From Bolinopsis microptera (Eukaryota; Ctenophora; Tentaculata; Lobata; Bolinopsidae): 64,000 bases of DNA. Below the pieces are notes generated by a model, which was given only the letters and a program-made list of their open reading frames with translations, did no database searches and was not told the DNA's origin. Positions 9,201-18,831 of this stretch are shown here, piece by piece (positions within the stretch are counted from its first letter, which is position 1; every line of letters begins with the position of its first letter). Made by a program: the position numbers and the translations under genes. The stretch is from positions 6,342,858-6,406,857 of the forward strand of contig NC_087075.1 in NCBI RefSeq assembly GCF_026151205.1. Reading direction: 5' to 3'.

Positions 9201-12200
9201 TTGTAATAGATCTCCCACAGTCTGAATATTCTTGTGGATCCTACCCTCACCTGATTGTAATAGATCTCCCACAGTCTCAATATTCTTATTGATCCTGCTC
9301 TTATCTGATTGTGATAGATCTCCCACAGTCTCAATATTCTTATGGATCCTACTCTTACCTGATTGTAATAGATCTCCCACAGTCTCGATATTCTTATGAA
9401 TCCTACCCTCACCTGATTGTAATAGATCTCCCACAGTCTCAATATTCTTATTGATCCTGCTCTTATCTGATTGTGATAGATCTCCCACAGTCTCAATATT
9501 CTTATGGATCCTACTCTTACCTGATTGTAATAGATCTCCCACAGTCTCAATATTCTTATGGATCCTACCCTTACCTGATTGTAATAGATCTCCCACAGTC
9601 TCAATATTCTTATGGATCCTACTCTTATCTGATTGTAATAGATCTCACACAGTCTCAATATTCTTATGGATCCTACCCTTACCTGATTGTAATAGATCTC
9701 CCACAGTCTCAATATTCTTATGGATCCTACTCTTACCTGATTGTAATAGATCTCCCACAGTCTCAATATTCTTATGGATCCTACTCTTACCTGATTGTAA
9801 TAGATCTCCCACAGTCTCGATATTCTTATGAATCCTACCCTTACCTGATTGTAATAGATCTCCCACAGTCTCAATATTCTTATGGATCCTACTCTTACCT
9901 TATTGTAATAGATCTCCCACAGTCTGAATATTCTTATGAATCCTACCCTTACCTGATTATAATAGATCTCCCACAGTCTCAATATTCTTGTGGATCCTAC
10001 TCTTACCTGATTGTAATAGATCTCCCACAGTCTCAATATTCTTGTGGATCCTGGTTACAGTGAGGTAGGCTGCCAGGTTTGCTGTATAGAGGGATATGAG
10101 GACCAGACATATAATCCACCAGGCGGTAACCAGGACTCTTGTGGACCAGCACCGGGGAGTGGCATCAGGAGGTCCTATCTGGTGGGGTAACGAGTAAAAT
10201 TACCTTATTGCGTGAACGGATATTAAAATGAACGCTCGAGGGGCCACTACTCAGGACAAATAACGTCCAATATATATATATATATAATAAGGTAAATTCT
10301 AGAAATGCAAGCCGTGAAATATTTGACTAAATACTAATAGGGGTTTTTAACCCTAAATAAACCGGTATGCTGCCTGTAACAATTACTACTCGGACCTCAC
10401 CTGCAGAAATGAGCAGATTATCAACCAGATACTGTTCAGCAGATTGAGACTCTTCATTTCATCATGTATACCCTGCTGCTCCCCAAACGGGCAGCCCTTC
10501 ACACTGAAGTCTCCGTTTAAACTAGCAGTGCACTGCTCACACTTACAACAGAGCAGCTTCTGTTTGGTGCCGCCGTAGTAACCGTAGGGGGAGAAGTGGT
10601 CGAATACCCATATCAGGACGCAGAAAACACAACCTGCTAACACAATAGCTATCCACAGCTCCCTGCTGAAGGGGCGCAGGAAGAAGAAACTGTCTGTTTT
10701 GAACATTGTGAGAGGGTCGAATCCGTCTGCTCCCACTGCTCCTCCTTCCTAAATAAATAAATGAATAAAATCAAAGTTTATACTGCAATTTATCGGTAAA
10801 TATTTGAGTCAGTTTTATTAGAAACTGTAAAGGATCGAATCAGACCATGAGTCTGTTTATAGTAGTACACCCTACTAAGGATATTATATCCTGGATTTAA
10901 AATATTATGAAGGAGCAGTACCTGCATTGCCATCACTATTCCTCCAGTCAGTAGGGGCACAGCGAAATCTACAACTCTCTCCCGGGCGCTGTTGATACCA
11001 AAAGCTACTATTCCCATGTCTATTTCCCGTCTTTTTAACATACCAATGAGACCATCCCACTCTTCTTCGTTCTCAGAGACCGGAGCTCCAAAGTTTCCTG
11101 ACGGGTCCTCAACAAAAGTGAAAGTAAAATCATACTGTTTAGCGAGCTTCTCTACAATATCAATGTTGAGCCCCTCGTAGCACCTCAGCTGGTCCTTGTA
11201 CAGACACTTATCATGACCTGCCTCCTCATAAGTAAACTTTACAAAGGGGGGATCCTTTACCACACCCAGGCGGAGGTGCGTGCTAATCGTGTTCTTCAGC
11301 TTGGTGTCACCCCCGTAGAACTGGGGTTTGGATTGCAACCCTATTCCTTTAGATTCCTCGAATTTACCAATGTCGACTGGCACACCTGTGTAGAAAGTTT
11401 GGATTTAAAACGTTATCATCAAATAAGATTAAGGCACCTATTCCTTTTTATTTGGTAATATACGTAATATATGACATTTGAATTTTGTCTGTATGCACAT
11501 GTTGACTAATTTATCATAGCAATATTGGCTAAGTAAAGGGCGAATAGAAGAGTATCTCAAAGAAGAGTATCTCAAATATGCAATAGAAAATATTAAAGAA
11601 TAAAACTATAAAATATCCAAATGATGAATATTAAAATGAAGGATGGCTTGTCTAGAAAGATGAAATAACTTGTGAACAAATGCAAACTAATAATTAAATA
11701 ATTAATAATTACTAACTAATAATTAACTAATAAATTACCTGTTCTAACATTGACTATCGTGTAAGTGTTCTTAGCAGGACCGCCCCATTTTGAAAAGGAA
11801 ATGTTTCCACCACTCACTCCCCGAAATGAGATCTCTTTCATGGCTCTAGTTATGAGGTACCCCTCCTTAAACCAATTCACAGCCGGAATAGTGTACCCGT
11901 GGTCATCCGCTCTTTTTACCCGTTTTAAACTCCCGTTTTTATTTTCACTTTCACTTTCACTTTCAGTATCAGTTTTATTGATGTCAAGGCTTTTTAGCTC
12001 GCATCTCACGGTTGGATCATCAAAAGTCAACTTTCCTTGTTTGTTAAGGTAGTCCAACGCTTTTATGAGCGCCATGGTGCTATCGTATACCTATAAACGA
12101 TATATTTCAGATCCAATGTAATTAATTTCACACGAAATGATAGCAAAAATAAAAAGGTAAGCATAGCTCAGGTCAATTATGAGCAAATCATATCTTCCAT

Positions 12201-15200
12201 TTTGCCATCTACTTTAATGCTTCCCAGCTCCTTGGTATTGATTCTACCACAATTATCATGCTTTCGCCAATACAAACAACCATTCGTAACCTTCCGCTTT
12301 ACATTTTTAAGGGTGGATGGAAAAATTAAAGCTGGATCACCTGAGCACTGAGAGAGTCTATTCTGTTAATTCTGGTACTCCTTGCCTCCTCCATCGCTTC
12401 TACAAGTCGGTCGTGTTGAGGAGAGTCTTCATTGGAGACCCTCCCTAGTAGCAGTAATCCGTCGTAGTAAACTGGCAAGTTGTTTCTTTTGTCATCCTGG
12501 AGGTAATATTGTCAGAATGATTCATTGAAATTGTACTGTAATATTAATACTATGATTGCATAGTTGAATCAATAATGGCTGTTTTAGAGTTAAAATTACG
12601 TGGAATGCTTATGATTACTAATAAATCTAAATGACTTAATATCCAGCTCATGAATCCCGTGCCCTTTAGAAAAAACTAAAACACCCACCAAGTCATTAAC
12701 AGCACTATTCCCGCTAATCCAGAGGAACTCTGGTCCAACCAGTCCAACTTTGTTAGCCTGATCTAGAACTGTGTTGATGAAGGAGCTCTTCACGAATAAT
12801 ACAAATATTCTGATCCGCTTTTCTTTGATAGCCTCCAGTTCTTTACTGTGAGATGTTTTGGTTTTAACTTAATCGGATTGAAGAATGTTCCTTTTTAAAT
12901 TGTGATCTGACTCACATTCTGTGTTAAGTAAAGTGGGTAAAGTAAAGTGGGTAAAGTAAAGTGGGTAAAGTAAAGTGGGTAAAGTAAAGTGGGTAAAGTA
13001 AAGTGGGTAAAGTAAAGTGAGTAAAGTAAAGTGGGTAAAGTAAAGTGGGTAAAGTAAAGTGGGTAAAGTAAAGTGGGTAAAGTAAAGTGGGTAAAGTAAA
13101 GTGGGTAAAGTATAGTGAGTAAAGTAAAGTGGGTAAAGTAAAGTGGGTAAAGTAAAGTGGGTAAAGTATAGTGGGTAAAGTAAAGTGGGTAAAGTAAAGT
13201 TGGGTAAAGTATAGTGGGTAAAGTATAGTGGGTAAAGTATAGTGGGTAAAGTATAGTGGGTAAAGTAAAGTGGGTAAAGTAAAGTGGGTAAAGTATAGTG
13301 GGTAAAGTAAAGTGGGTAAAGTAAAGTTGGTAAAGTAAAGTGGGTAAAGTATAGTGGGTAAAATAAAGTGGGTAAAGTAAAGTGGGTAAAGTAAAGTGGG
13401 TAAAGTAAAGTGGGTAAAGTAAAGTGGGTAAACTAAAGTGGGTAAAGTAAAGTTGGGTAAAGTAAAGTGGGTAAAGTATAGTGGGTAAAGTATAGTGGGT
13501 AAAGTATAGTGGGTAAAGTAAAGTGGGTAAAGTAAAGTGGGTAAAGTATAGTGGGTAAAGTAAAGTGGGTAAAGTAAAGTTGGTAAAGTAAAGTGGGTAA
13601 AGTATAGTGGGTAAAGTAAAGTGGGTAAAGTAAAGTGGGTAAAGAATAGGGGGTAAAGTAAAGTGGGTAAAGTAAAGTGGGTAAAGTTAAGTGTAGATAT
13701 TTCAGAGCCAACTTTAACAATAGTGCTATGACTAAAACGACTCACTTTATGTTGATATTTCGTGCAAAAGAGGAGGCGGGCAAAACAATATGATCCTTGA
13801 CGACCATTCGCTGACGATGCGCATCAACCTCAAACTTAGCACTCAGACTAGCACCTGAAGAGTTTAGTAACCATGGTAACACGACAGTGTACTGTTTTAG
13901 ATAACATTACCGTTCAAAACAAATACAGGTAGTTTATAGATCTAAGAACATCTTTTTATTAACAACACGTTGATCACCATTGAGAAATGAGCCACAAAAT
14001 AAGACAATGTGTTTCAGATGGGTTAACCAAACAGATGGCTTCAAAAGTAAGCATACATACAGGGTGGCCCATAAGTGACTACCCACACGCAACCTCTTAA
14101 TAACTCACGTAATTCGTCTCCAAATTGCACCAAAATTTCAGAGATTATAGATATGGGTCAAACTTAGATTTCCTGAAAGTTTCGTAAGCCACGCCCAATT
14201 ACAGTGGGCGTGGCGTGACACTCCCTTTTTTTCACTATTGTCTTCATAAAATGAGAACGCTTTAAGCTAAGAACTCAAAATTTTTTGCACACATTTGGCT
14301 TGATAATTGAAAACTTTTCCCAAAGTTTCAAGTTCATTGGTTAAAATATGGCTAAGTTATGACCATTTCAAAACTCATCGGATACGTGATCCGAGCACTC
14401 AGTCAGTGATCTCGTCACTTGGTTAATGGCCTGTTTGGCTCACATGCACATGCACCGCTTGATTGGTTGCAGCCTGCTTATGGGCCGGCCTATACAGCTG
14501 ACTGCACCTAAAACGCTATCACACGAATTTATGGTGGTGTCACCATTTCAGGGCTTGTTAGCCCTGCTGGTCACGGTGAACGGACCGAATCACTACATGA
14601 CTGAATCCCTAACGGACTGAATCACTACCAATCACTATTGGTAGGGATTGAGGTATATTTTAGGACTAAATCACTACCGGACTGAATCACTACCGCTAAT
14701 ATCTAAACCCAACCACTTTGATATGATCCCTACTGAACTTTGCAATAAAGGCATAATTATTTCATAGTCCACCAGCACCGACTGAGGGTAGAAGGGTCCG
14801 TAGGAGTCCAGTTCGTTGAGGATGTTCTCGTACATGATGGTGCGCTTCCCGGGTAGGAGTCCAAAGGCTGCAGGGATTCTCCATCCAGTAGGGTGTAAGG
14901 CGTGGACTGTGAAGAGTTGAGTAAACAGGTCTGGAGAGGTCTTAAAGGTTCCATCCACGACGAGGTGATCTGACTGATAGATGATGTTGATGTTGTCTGC
15001 AGTACCAAGGAGGATAGATCTTCTGGTGTTGGTGTCGTAGGAGGAGTCCCAGAGCAACATAGTGTCACCACCGGGAGAGGTCAGGTAGTTAGGAGGAATC
15101 ACCAGGTCTTCTAAGGAGATGGGGTTGACAGGATGGGAGTAGGCTGCCATTCTGGCTCGTCTGACTAGTCGTGCCAAGGACTTGGGATCACAGTTGAGCC

Positions 15201-18200
15201 GGGACGAGGCTTCGAAGGATAGTCCAGCGACAGAGTCTGCAACAATCTGCTTAGTTGAGTTCTCAGTAGTAGCTGCGAGGGTCTTCATTTTAGACTTGGA
15301 GCGGTGGGCTGCAATTTCTGCTGGTTGAGATTCGTGGTCATGAGGGGTAGCAGAACAGAAGGTGTCCTGGACAAGGATCAGGCGGGACTTGCACTTGTTG
15401 CACTTCCAGTAGGTCTTGTCTTCCCTCTTTCTGTTAAGGTGGTAGAGGTGACCATCGTAGAGGACGTTGCGGCTGCCTTTCTTTCTGCCAGGAATAAACT
15501 CGATGGATGAGGAAGACATAGTGGTATAAGATAAACACAGGCGTTGCGGGTTTATATATTATTCCCGCTAGCTGATTGAGATACCGAGCATGTGAAGGTT
15601 CACATCACTGTATTGTCGTATAGCAGGTCATTATGGATGACTTGATCCAAACCAGTTCTCGTTAGGGCTCCTCGTTGCGTACGTAAGTCTGTGTATCACA
15701 TGTCTGACAGGCCCCATAGCAAGCACTCCATGAGAGCACCGGCTCAGATCACGTCATGATATTAGACTAGTGAACTAAGATCAACTGGTAGGGATTGAGG
15801 TATATTTTAGGACTGAATCACTACCGGACTGAATCACTACCAGTAGCGATATTTGCGTGGTAGTGATTCCGTCCGGTAGGGATTCAGTCCTACAATCGCT
15901 GGTCACAGGTTCCTTACAATCAATAAAAAGGAATGAACCATCCATTGAATCATCGAAAATGGTTCACTATCCTCCCTTTACTGCAGAACAACGATTGTTC
16001 GTCTACCTGAAGAAAGAAAATGGGGAGTTCTACCCTCAGATTAAACGACAATTTCAGATGAAATTGTCGTTTCCGGGTCGGCAGAAGACGAACTGCGAGG
16101 ACTGTAGAAAACATCACGATGGTTGTTGGTGACGTGATGGACACACCTAAGATTGGCACCCGGAAACGAGCTCCTGCCTTAGACATCAGCAGAACCCTTC
16201 AGCGAATCCTAAAGCAAGACCTTTCTAACCGGGCCTACCGAATCACAAAGAAACACAAACTTTTGGACCGTGATTTCCAATCGAGGATAGATTTCGCCAA
16301 CACATTCCTGTCCAAGCAGAATGTGGATCCCTACTTTGAGGACGAAATCTGGTACAGCGACAAGGCCATATAAACGGATATGTCAACTCCCAGAATGCAA
16401 TTCACTGGGGCTCTACTAGACCGGATGAAGTGGTGGAGAGAACGGCTTTTCCTGAAAAGGTCACGATCTGGTTTTTATCGTAAAAATTTGTGTTTCCCTT
16501 TCTAGCAAAGTCATCATCGGTATCCAATCAAAGCCTAATGAACCTCATTAATACACGCTAACGCCTTACTCTTGATCAGATTGGGTGACGAGATCACTAA
16601 TTGAGTGCAAATATCACTGACTGAGTGCTCGGATCACATATCCGATGGATTTTAAAATGGTCATAACTCAGCCATATTTAAACCAATGAACTTGAAACTT
16701 TTGGAAAAGTTTTCAATTATCAAGCCAAATGTGTGCAAAAAATTTTGAGTTCTTAGCTTAAAGCGTTCTCATTTTATGAAGACAATAGTGAAAAAAAGGG
16801 AGTGTCACGCCACGCCCACTGTAATTGGGCGTGGCTTACGAAACTTTCAGGAAATCTAAGTTTGACCCATATCTATAATCTCTGAAATTTTGGTGCAATT
16901 TGGAGACGAATTACGTGAGTTATTAAGAGGTTGCGTGTGGGTAGTCACTTATGGGCCACCCTGTACCATAGATATCGTCAGTGTTGATAACAGCAACTTG
17001 ACTGTCCTTTAGCTCCAGCATCATTAGGATGTCAAATATAGCGGACACTTGTTCCGTATCCAGGGGGTTGAGATGGAACATGTTTTGTAACCAAAACGCG
17101 TCTTCCAGAAACGTTCCTGACGAGAAACTTTTTTAGAAAATTCACTCCCCGATTTTCGTAAGGCATCCAAAAAGACTAAGACAAGTGTGCGTTCACATAG
17201 TGTTGGACAATAATGCAATTGCAATCTATCACTGGGTCCTCGGAGTGGATATTGCCACGTGATGCCCATATGAGGAGTGGATATCCTGCTCGCTTTTCTT
17301 GAGAACTCTTAATAATATATATACCATATAGCCAGCTGCCAGGGCCAAGATATTCACACTTTCACACTATACCAGGGACAAAAGAAAATCGCGATCATTT
17401 TGGCCAAAAATCGCGGTATCGCGACAAGCCAAACAGGCAAACAGGCGACATATAAAATTTGTCGCAAAAAATGGGAAAAATCGCGATCCTGCACATGCCG
17501 CGATTTCCTTTTGTCCCTGCACTATACCGTTCTGGAGGTTCTCTGATATTCCTAACTGATACCCATCGTTCACAACTTATTTAGATATGAGTGATGGACA
17601 TAGTTACAATGCGGAGGTGGCGATAACACCAAAGTTAATATAACGACACTTATCTCAGATAACATGTGACTCAACAAAAGTTTATTAAACAGTTGATACT
17701 GGAAAATTAAAGTAGTATTTCTGTGCAACTACTACAGAAGTTGTATAACACTCGACCTCCGCATGATCCAGAGGATGTCATGGTCACCATTTTACCTTCA
17801 CACAGACATCGAACGCTGCAAGAAGATGACGATCAGACCTCGTTATTGTTTAAAATCAAAGTTATAGATGTAAATAAACTGACCACTGGCAGTGGGAGTG
17901 ATGTTAGGTATTCCCAGACTGGAGGTTATGAGAGAAACAGCTTTAGTCTGTTCGTAGTGGTACGGGCCGACCACAGCCACCATCGGGTGATCCTTCAGCA
18001 TCTTGCAAACTGTACAAGTAATTGTGATTAGTAATTAATAATTTCTAATTATTGATAAAATTATTACTGGTTATCGACCAAAAAAGTTAAGAACAAAGCT
18101 CGGTTTGATTTCTCAAAAGTATAGTTTCAAACATCTACGATAAACAAATAAATACACTAAACAAATAAATAAAATAATTCACTTATTTATCAACCAACTA

Positions 18201-18831
18201 AATCTATAAGAAAATTCAACCTTGCAGTTGAGCGATGAAGGGTGAAGCATAATAATTCTCAATGAGGGTCTCCACCGCTCTCAGCTGAACATTAGGGAGG
18301 ATGTCTGGGTCGGAGTTAGCATCTTGCAGTGCCAGGTTGAAGGGGGTCAGGTAGCTCGTCATATTGCGGGAGTGGTAGAGCACACCTTAGTTATTAAGTT
18401 ATTTTGTTAGAGCACGCCTTAGTTATTCAGTTATTTTGTTATTTATTCGAACAAATTGAAACAATCAAAATGGTGGGCAATCGATCCGTTTCATGATATG
18501 TATAAAACAATATACATAATACCAATCATAATACCAATCATCAGGGCTTATGATGCTCCTGCTTAACTGCAGTCGAGCACTCTCTTTGGGATTTATTTAT
18601 ATTATGTATGGCCTGGTTTGATCGTATTAAACTACTACTACTACTAGTAGAAATAGTAACCTAAAATCAATGACATTGTAGTTCATTAAATACGTTGTAC
18701 AAAAATAATTGAAATCAAGTAAAATTACCTAACTTACCGATGTGGAGTTCCTTCTTGACATTTGTTGATAAATCTTCACTTTCACTTTCACCCTTAACGA
18801 CACAAAACAGGAACAAGCATATTGAGAACAT
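5736..18831 (-). CDS. Ionotropic glutamate receptor subunit, 15 exons
   Basis: A ligand-gated cation channel subunit of the plasma membrane. Exons in order: 18738-18831, 18221-18385, 17884-18009, 16967-17116, 13746-13854, 12689-12845, 12341-12496, 11739-12090, 10922-11385, 10401-10748, 10007-10178, 7680-7764, 7296-7433, 6719-6858, 5736-5893. Codon phase carries across all 14 introns and gives 938 residues, normal for the family. The order is signal peptide (MFSICLFLFCVVKG), amino-terminal domain, S1, TM1, pore loop, TM3 (SLYTANLAAYLTV), S2, TM4. Exon 6 ends at GTGGGT by phase; its frame stays open further. The last exon ends in a donor, so a further C-terminal exon should exist (1709-1924 is a candidate). 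The introns hold large minisatellites and transposons. NMDA, AMPA or delta class was not assigned. Confidence 0.92.
6138..6458. mobile_element. hAT MITE, 8-bp target duplication GTACGGAC
   Basis: Its 13-bp ends are perfect inverted repeats (CAGTGGCGTAACG and CGTTACGCCACTG). GTACGGAC flanks both sides (6130-6137 and 6459-6466); 8-bp duplications are typical of hAT elements. The interior has a G run of about 45 bases and no ORF. A second family member is at 41858-42130. Confidence 0.88.
6459..6720. repeat. 46-bp tandem repeat containing the exon-14 donor
   Basis: About six units of ACGGACGTGTAATAATAATA, AACACTCACCAGTGCAGGT and ACGGACT. On the minus strand each holds CCTGCACTG|GTGAGTGTTT, the exact end of receptor exon 14 plus its donor. 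The true exon end is the unit at the 6719 side. Confidence 0.85.
6719..7764 (-). CDS. Receptor exons 12-14: ligand-binding segment S2
   Basis: Exon 12 (7680-7764) reads MTTGTVEGSITDML. Exon 13 (7296-7433) carries GDYAFLYGSAPLEYTS and EPCGLKI. Exon 14 (6719-6858) carries YELSFALPDDSPLIELIN and ends GPCTG. The position of the acidic residue that binds the ligand amino group (GluA2 E705, GluN1 D732) is Gly in FLYGSAP. The family GST motif of S2 reads GSI. Confidence 0.9.
6845..7135. repeat. About 21-bp tandem repeat with duplicated exon-14 acceptor
   Basis: Units of GTGTTTATGTGCGTTTTAGTA lie immediately upstream of receptor exon 14. The acceptor region itself (GTACTCTAACAGCCTGTAG and the following TTGCATGTGTG) occurs at 6846-6875 and again near 6990-7020, inside the array. 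Confidence 0.8.
7761..8495. repeat. 44-bp tandem repeat containing the exon-12 acceptor
   Basis: About 16 near-identical units of ATTCCTGTACATTGTACATT, GTTAAATATACTAGAGGTAG and TCTT. On the minus strand each contains AATGTACAATGTACAG|GAAT, which is the 3' splice site of receptor exon 12. The real exon lies at the 7764 end. The uniformity suggests recent or ongoing expansion. Confidence 0.9.
8556..10060. repeat. 54-bp tandem repeat derived from exon 11 and its donor
   Basis: About 28 units of GGATCCTACTCTTACCTGAT, TGTAATAGATCTCCCACAGT and CTCAATATTCTTAT. The minus strand reads the end of exon 11 (HKNIETVGDLLQSG) plus GTAAGAGTAG in every unit. The unit is 18 codons, so the exon-11 frame stays open across several units until CCCACAG mutates to CACACAG, giving TGA near 9646 and again near 8999. 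Confidence 0.93.
10007..10178 (-). CDS. Receptor exon 11: TM3 gate; its 3' end founds the 54-bp array
   Basis: IGPPDATPRCWSTRVL leads to TM3 (WWIICLVLISLYTANLAAYL), a near-perfect match to the family gate SYTANLAAF. It ends HKNIETVGDLLQSG with donor TCAG|GTAAGAGTA. The last 45 or so exon bases and the donor form the unit of the tandem array that follows. Confidence 0.93.
10401..10748 (-). CDS. Receptor exon 10: TM1 and pore loop
   Basis: FFFLRPFSRELW leads into TM1 (IAIVLAGCVFCVLIWVF), then HFSPYG, a cysteine-rich cytoplasmic insert (CCKCEQC), and the re-entrant pore loop LLNSIWLIICSFLQ. The glutamine that ends the exon aligns with the AMPA-receptor Q/R site, so an unedited glutamine pore is expected. 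Confidence 0.92.
10922..11385 (-). CDS. Receptor exon 9: ligand-binding segment S1
   Basis: LRLGVVKDPPFV opens S1, followed by the GLNIDIVEKLAKQYDF block and DMGIVAFGINSARERVVDF. The arginine of NSARERV aligns with the family's alpha-carboxylate-binding Arg (GluA2 R485). The Pro-Leu-Thr that normally stands seven residues before it is replaced by Ala-Phe-Gly. The exon ends MAMQ in phase 0. Confidence 0.92.
11739..12090 (-). CDS. Receptor exon 8: ATD end and linker
   Basis: It begins VYDSTMALIKALDYL in phase 0 and contains ADDHGYTIPAVNW and TYTIVNVRTG, the usual run-up to S1. A GAAAGT hexanucleotide run encodes ESESESE in the middle. The donor is ACAG|GTAATT in phase 1. Confidence 0.88.
12341..18831 (-). 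CDS. Receptor exons 1-7: signal peptide and amino-terminal domain
   Basis: Exon 1 (18738-18831) starts at ATG 18831, encodes a hydrophobic signal peptide and then GESESEDL from GAAAGT repeats. Exon 2 has NLALQDANSDPDILPNVQL, the typical LIVBP-like fold start. Exon 3 contains MVAVVGPYHYEQTKAVSLI and exon 4 contains QVAVINTDDIY. Exons 5-7 finish the bilobed domain, with EFLWISGNS and VYYDGLLLLGRV as landmarks. In the family this domain directs subunit assembly and allosteric control. Exon 4's donor is altered by a transposon insertion (14060-16963). Confidence 0.85.
12928..13690. repeat. 14-bp minisatellite in a receptor intron
   Basis: Over 50 copies of GTGGGTAAAGTAAA with the variants AAAGTATA and GTTGGTAAAG. 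It lies between receptor exons 5 and 6. Long open frames through it are repeat artefacts. Unlike its neighbours it does not contain a splice junction of the gene. Confidence 0.95.
14575..15897. mobile_element. MULE-like element nested in the mariner, 9-bp target duplication
   Basis: GCTGGTCAC flanks it at 14566-14574 and 15898-15906; 9-bp duplications are characteristic of Mutator-like elements. Its degenerate ends share GAATC.CT and GGAC motifs, and both subterminal regions contain GGTAGGGATTGAGGTATATT and repeated ACTGAATCACTACC. It encodes one minus-strand ORF with FLYWCH and MULE features. Confidence 0.75.
14674..15519 (-). CDS. FLYWCH zinc finger plus partial MULE transposase
   Basis: 281 codons from ATG 15519. 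The start is a FLYWCH-type finger (KTYWKCNKCKSRLIL, then the HDHE histidines). It is followed by the beginning of a MULE transposase core, with SDHLVVDGTFKTSPDLF (first catalytic Asp context) and LHPTGWRIPAAFGLLPGK. The second catalytic region (VDYEIIMPLL) is just reached before the frame is lost, and the rest of the transposase is missing. It is probably inactive, or a 3'-truncated non-autonomous copy. Confidence 0.75.
   Translation of the reverse strand: MSSSSIEFIPGRKKGSRNVLYDGHLYHLNRKREDKTYWKCNKCKSRLILVQDTFCSATPHDHESQPAEIAAHRSKSKMKTLAATTENSTKQIVADSVAGLSFEASSRLNCDPKSLARLVRRARMAAYSHPVNPISLEDLVIPPNYLTSPGGDTMLLWDSSYDTNTRRSILLGTADNINIIYQSDHLVVDGTFKTSPDLFTQLFTVHALHPTGWRIPAAFGLLPGKRTIMYENILNELDSYGPFYPQSVLVDYEIIMPLLQSSVGIISKWLGLDISGSDSVR
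15958..16373 (+). pseudogene. Decayed mariner-type transposase
   Basis: The first piece (MVHYPPFTAEQRLFVYLKKE) resembles the helix-turn-helix domain (DUF4817 type) of mariner-like transposases and ends at a stop near 16132. A second frame continues with RTLQRILKQDLSN, KKHKLLDRDFQSRIDFAN and DEIWYSDKAI, matching the stretch before the first catalytic-domain Asp. The remaining DDE domain is absent. Confidence 0.6.
17373..17519. mobile_element. 147-bp hAT MITE, target duplication CACTATAC
   Basis: Perfect ends CAGGGACAAAAG and CTTTTGTCCCTG, with CACTATAC repeated on both sides (17365-17372, 17520-17527). The interior is rich in ATCGCGAT-type palindromes. It lies in the receptor intron between exons 3 and 4. 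A damaged relative is at 54458-54600. Confidence 0.9.

Larger units (their letters stand above)
14060..16963. mobile_element. Tc1/mariner-type element inserted in a splice donor
   Basis: The 2.9-kb element has inverted termini of roughly 370 bp that are nearly identical, both starting CAGGGTGGCCCATAAGTGAC, with TA outside each end (14058-14059, 16964-16965). TA duplication is typical of the IS630/Tc1/mariner group. It carries a decayed transposase (15958-16373) and a nested MULE (14575-15897). Removing the element and one TA restores GATATCTATG|GTATGT, a normal end for receptor exon 4. Confidence 0.88.

Noticed and set aside
9161-10036. Open frame of about 290 codons (WEIYYNQVRVG repeats) and several plus-strand frames across 8.7-10.1 kb
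   Set aside because: All are alternative frames of the 54-bp tandem array. Only the frame continuous with receptor exon 11 has a biological rationale.
12596-12688. Extension of receptor exon 6 past 12689 (VGVLVFSKGHGIHELDI)
   Set aside because: The frame stays open and looks somewhat receptor-like, but later donors are in phases incompatible with exon 7. GTGGGT at 12688 is the only phase-0 donor.
12924-13745. 273-codon minus-strand frame (FTHFTLPTLLYPLY repeats)
   Set aside because: It is the translation of the 14-bp intronic minisatellite. It has no non-repeat domain.
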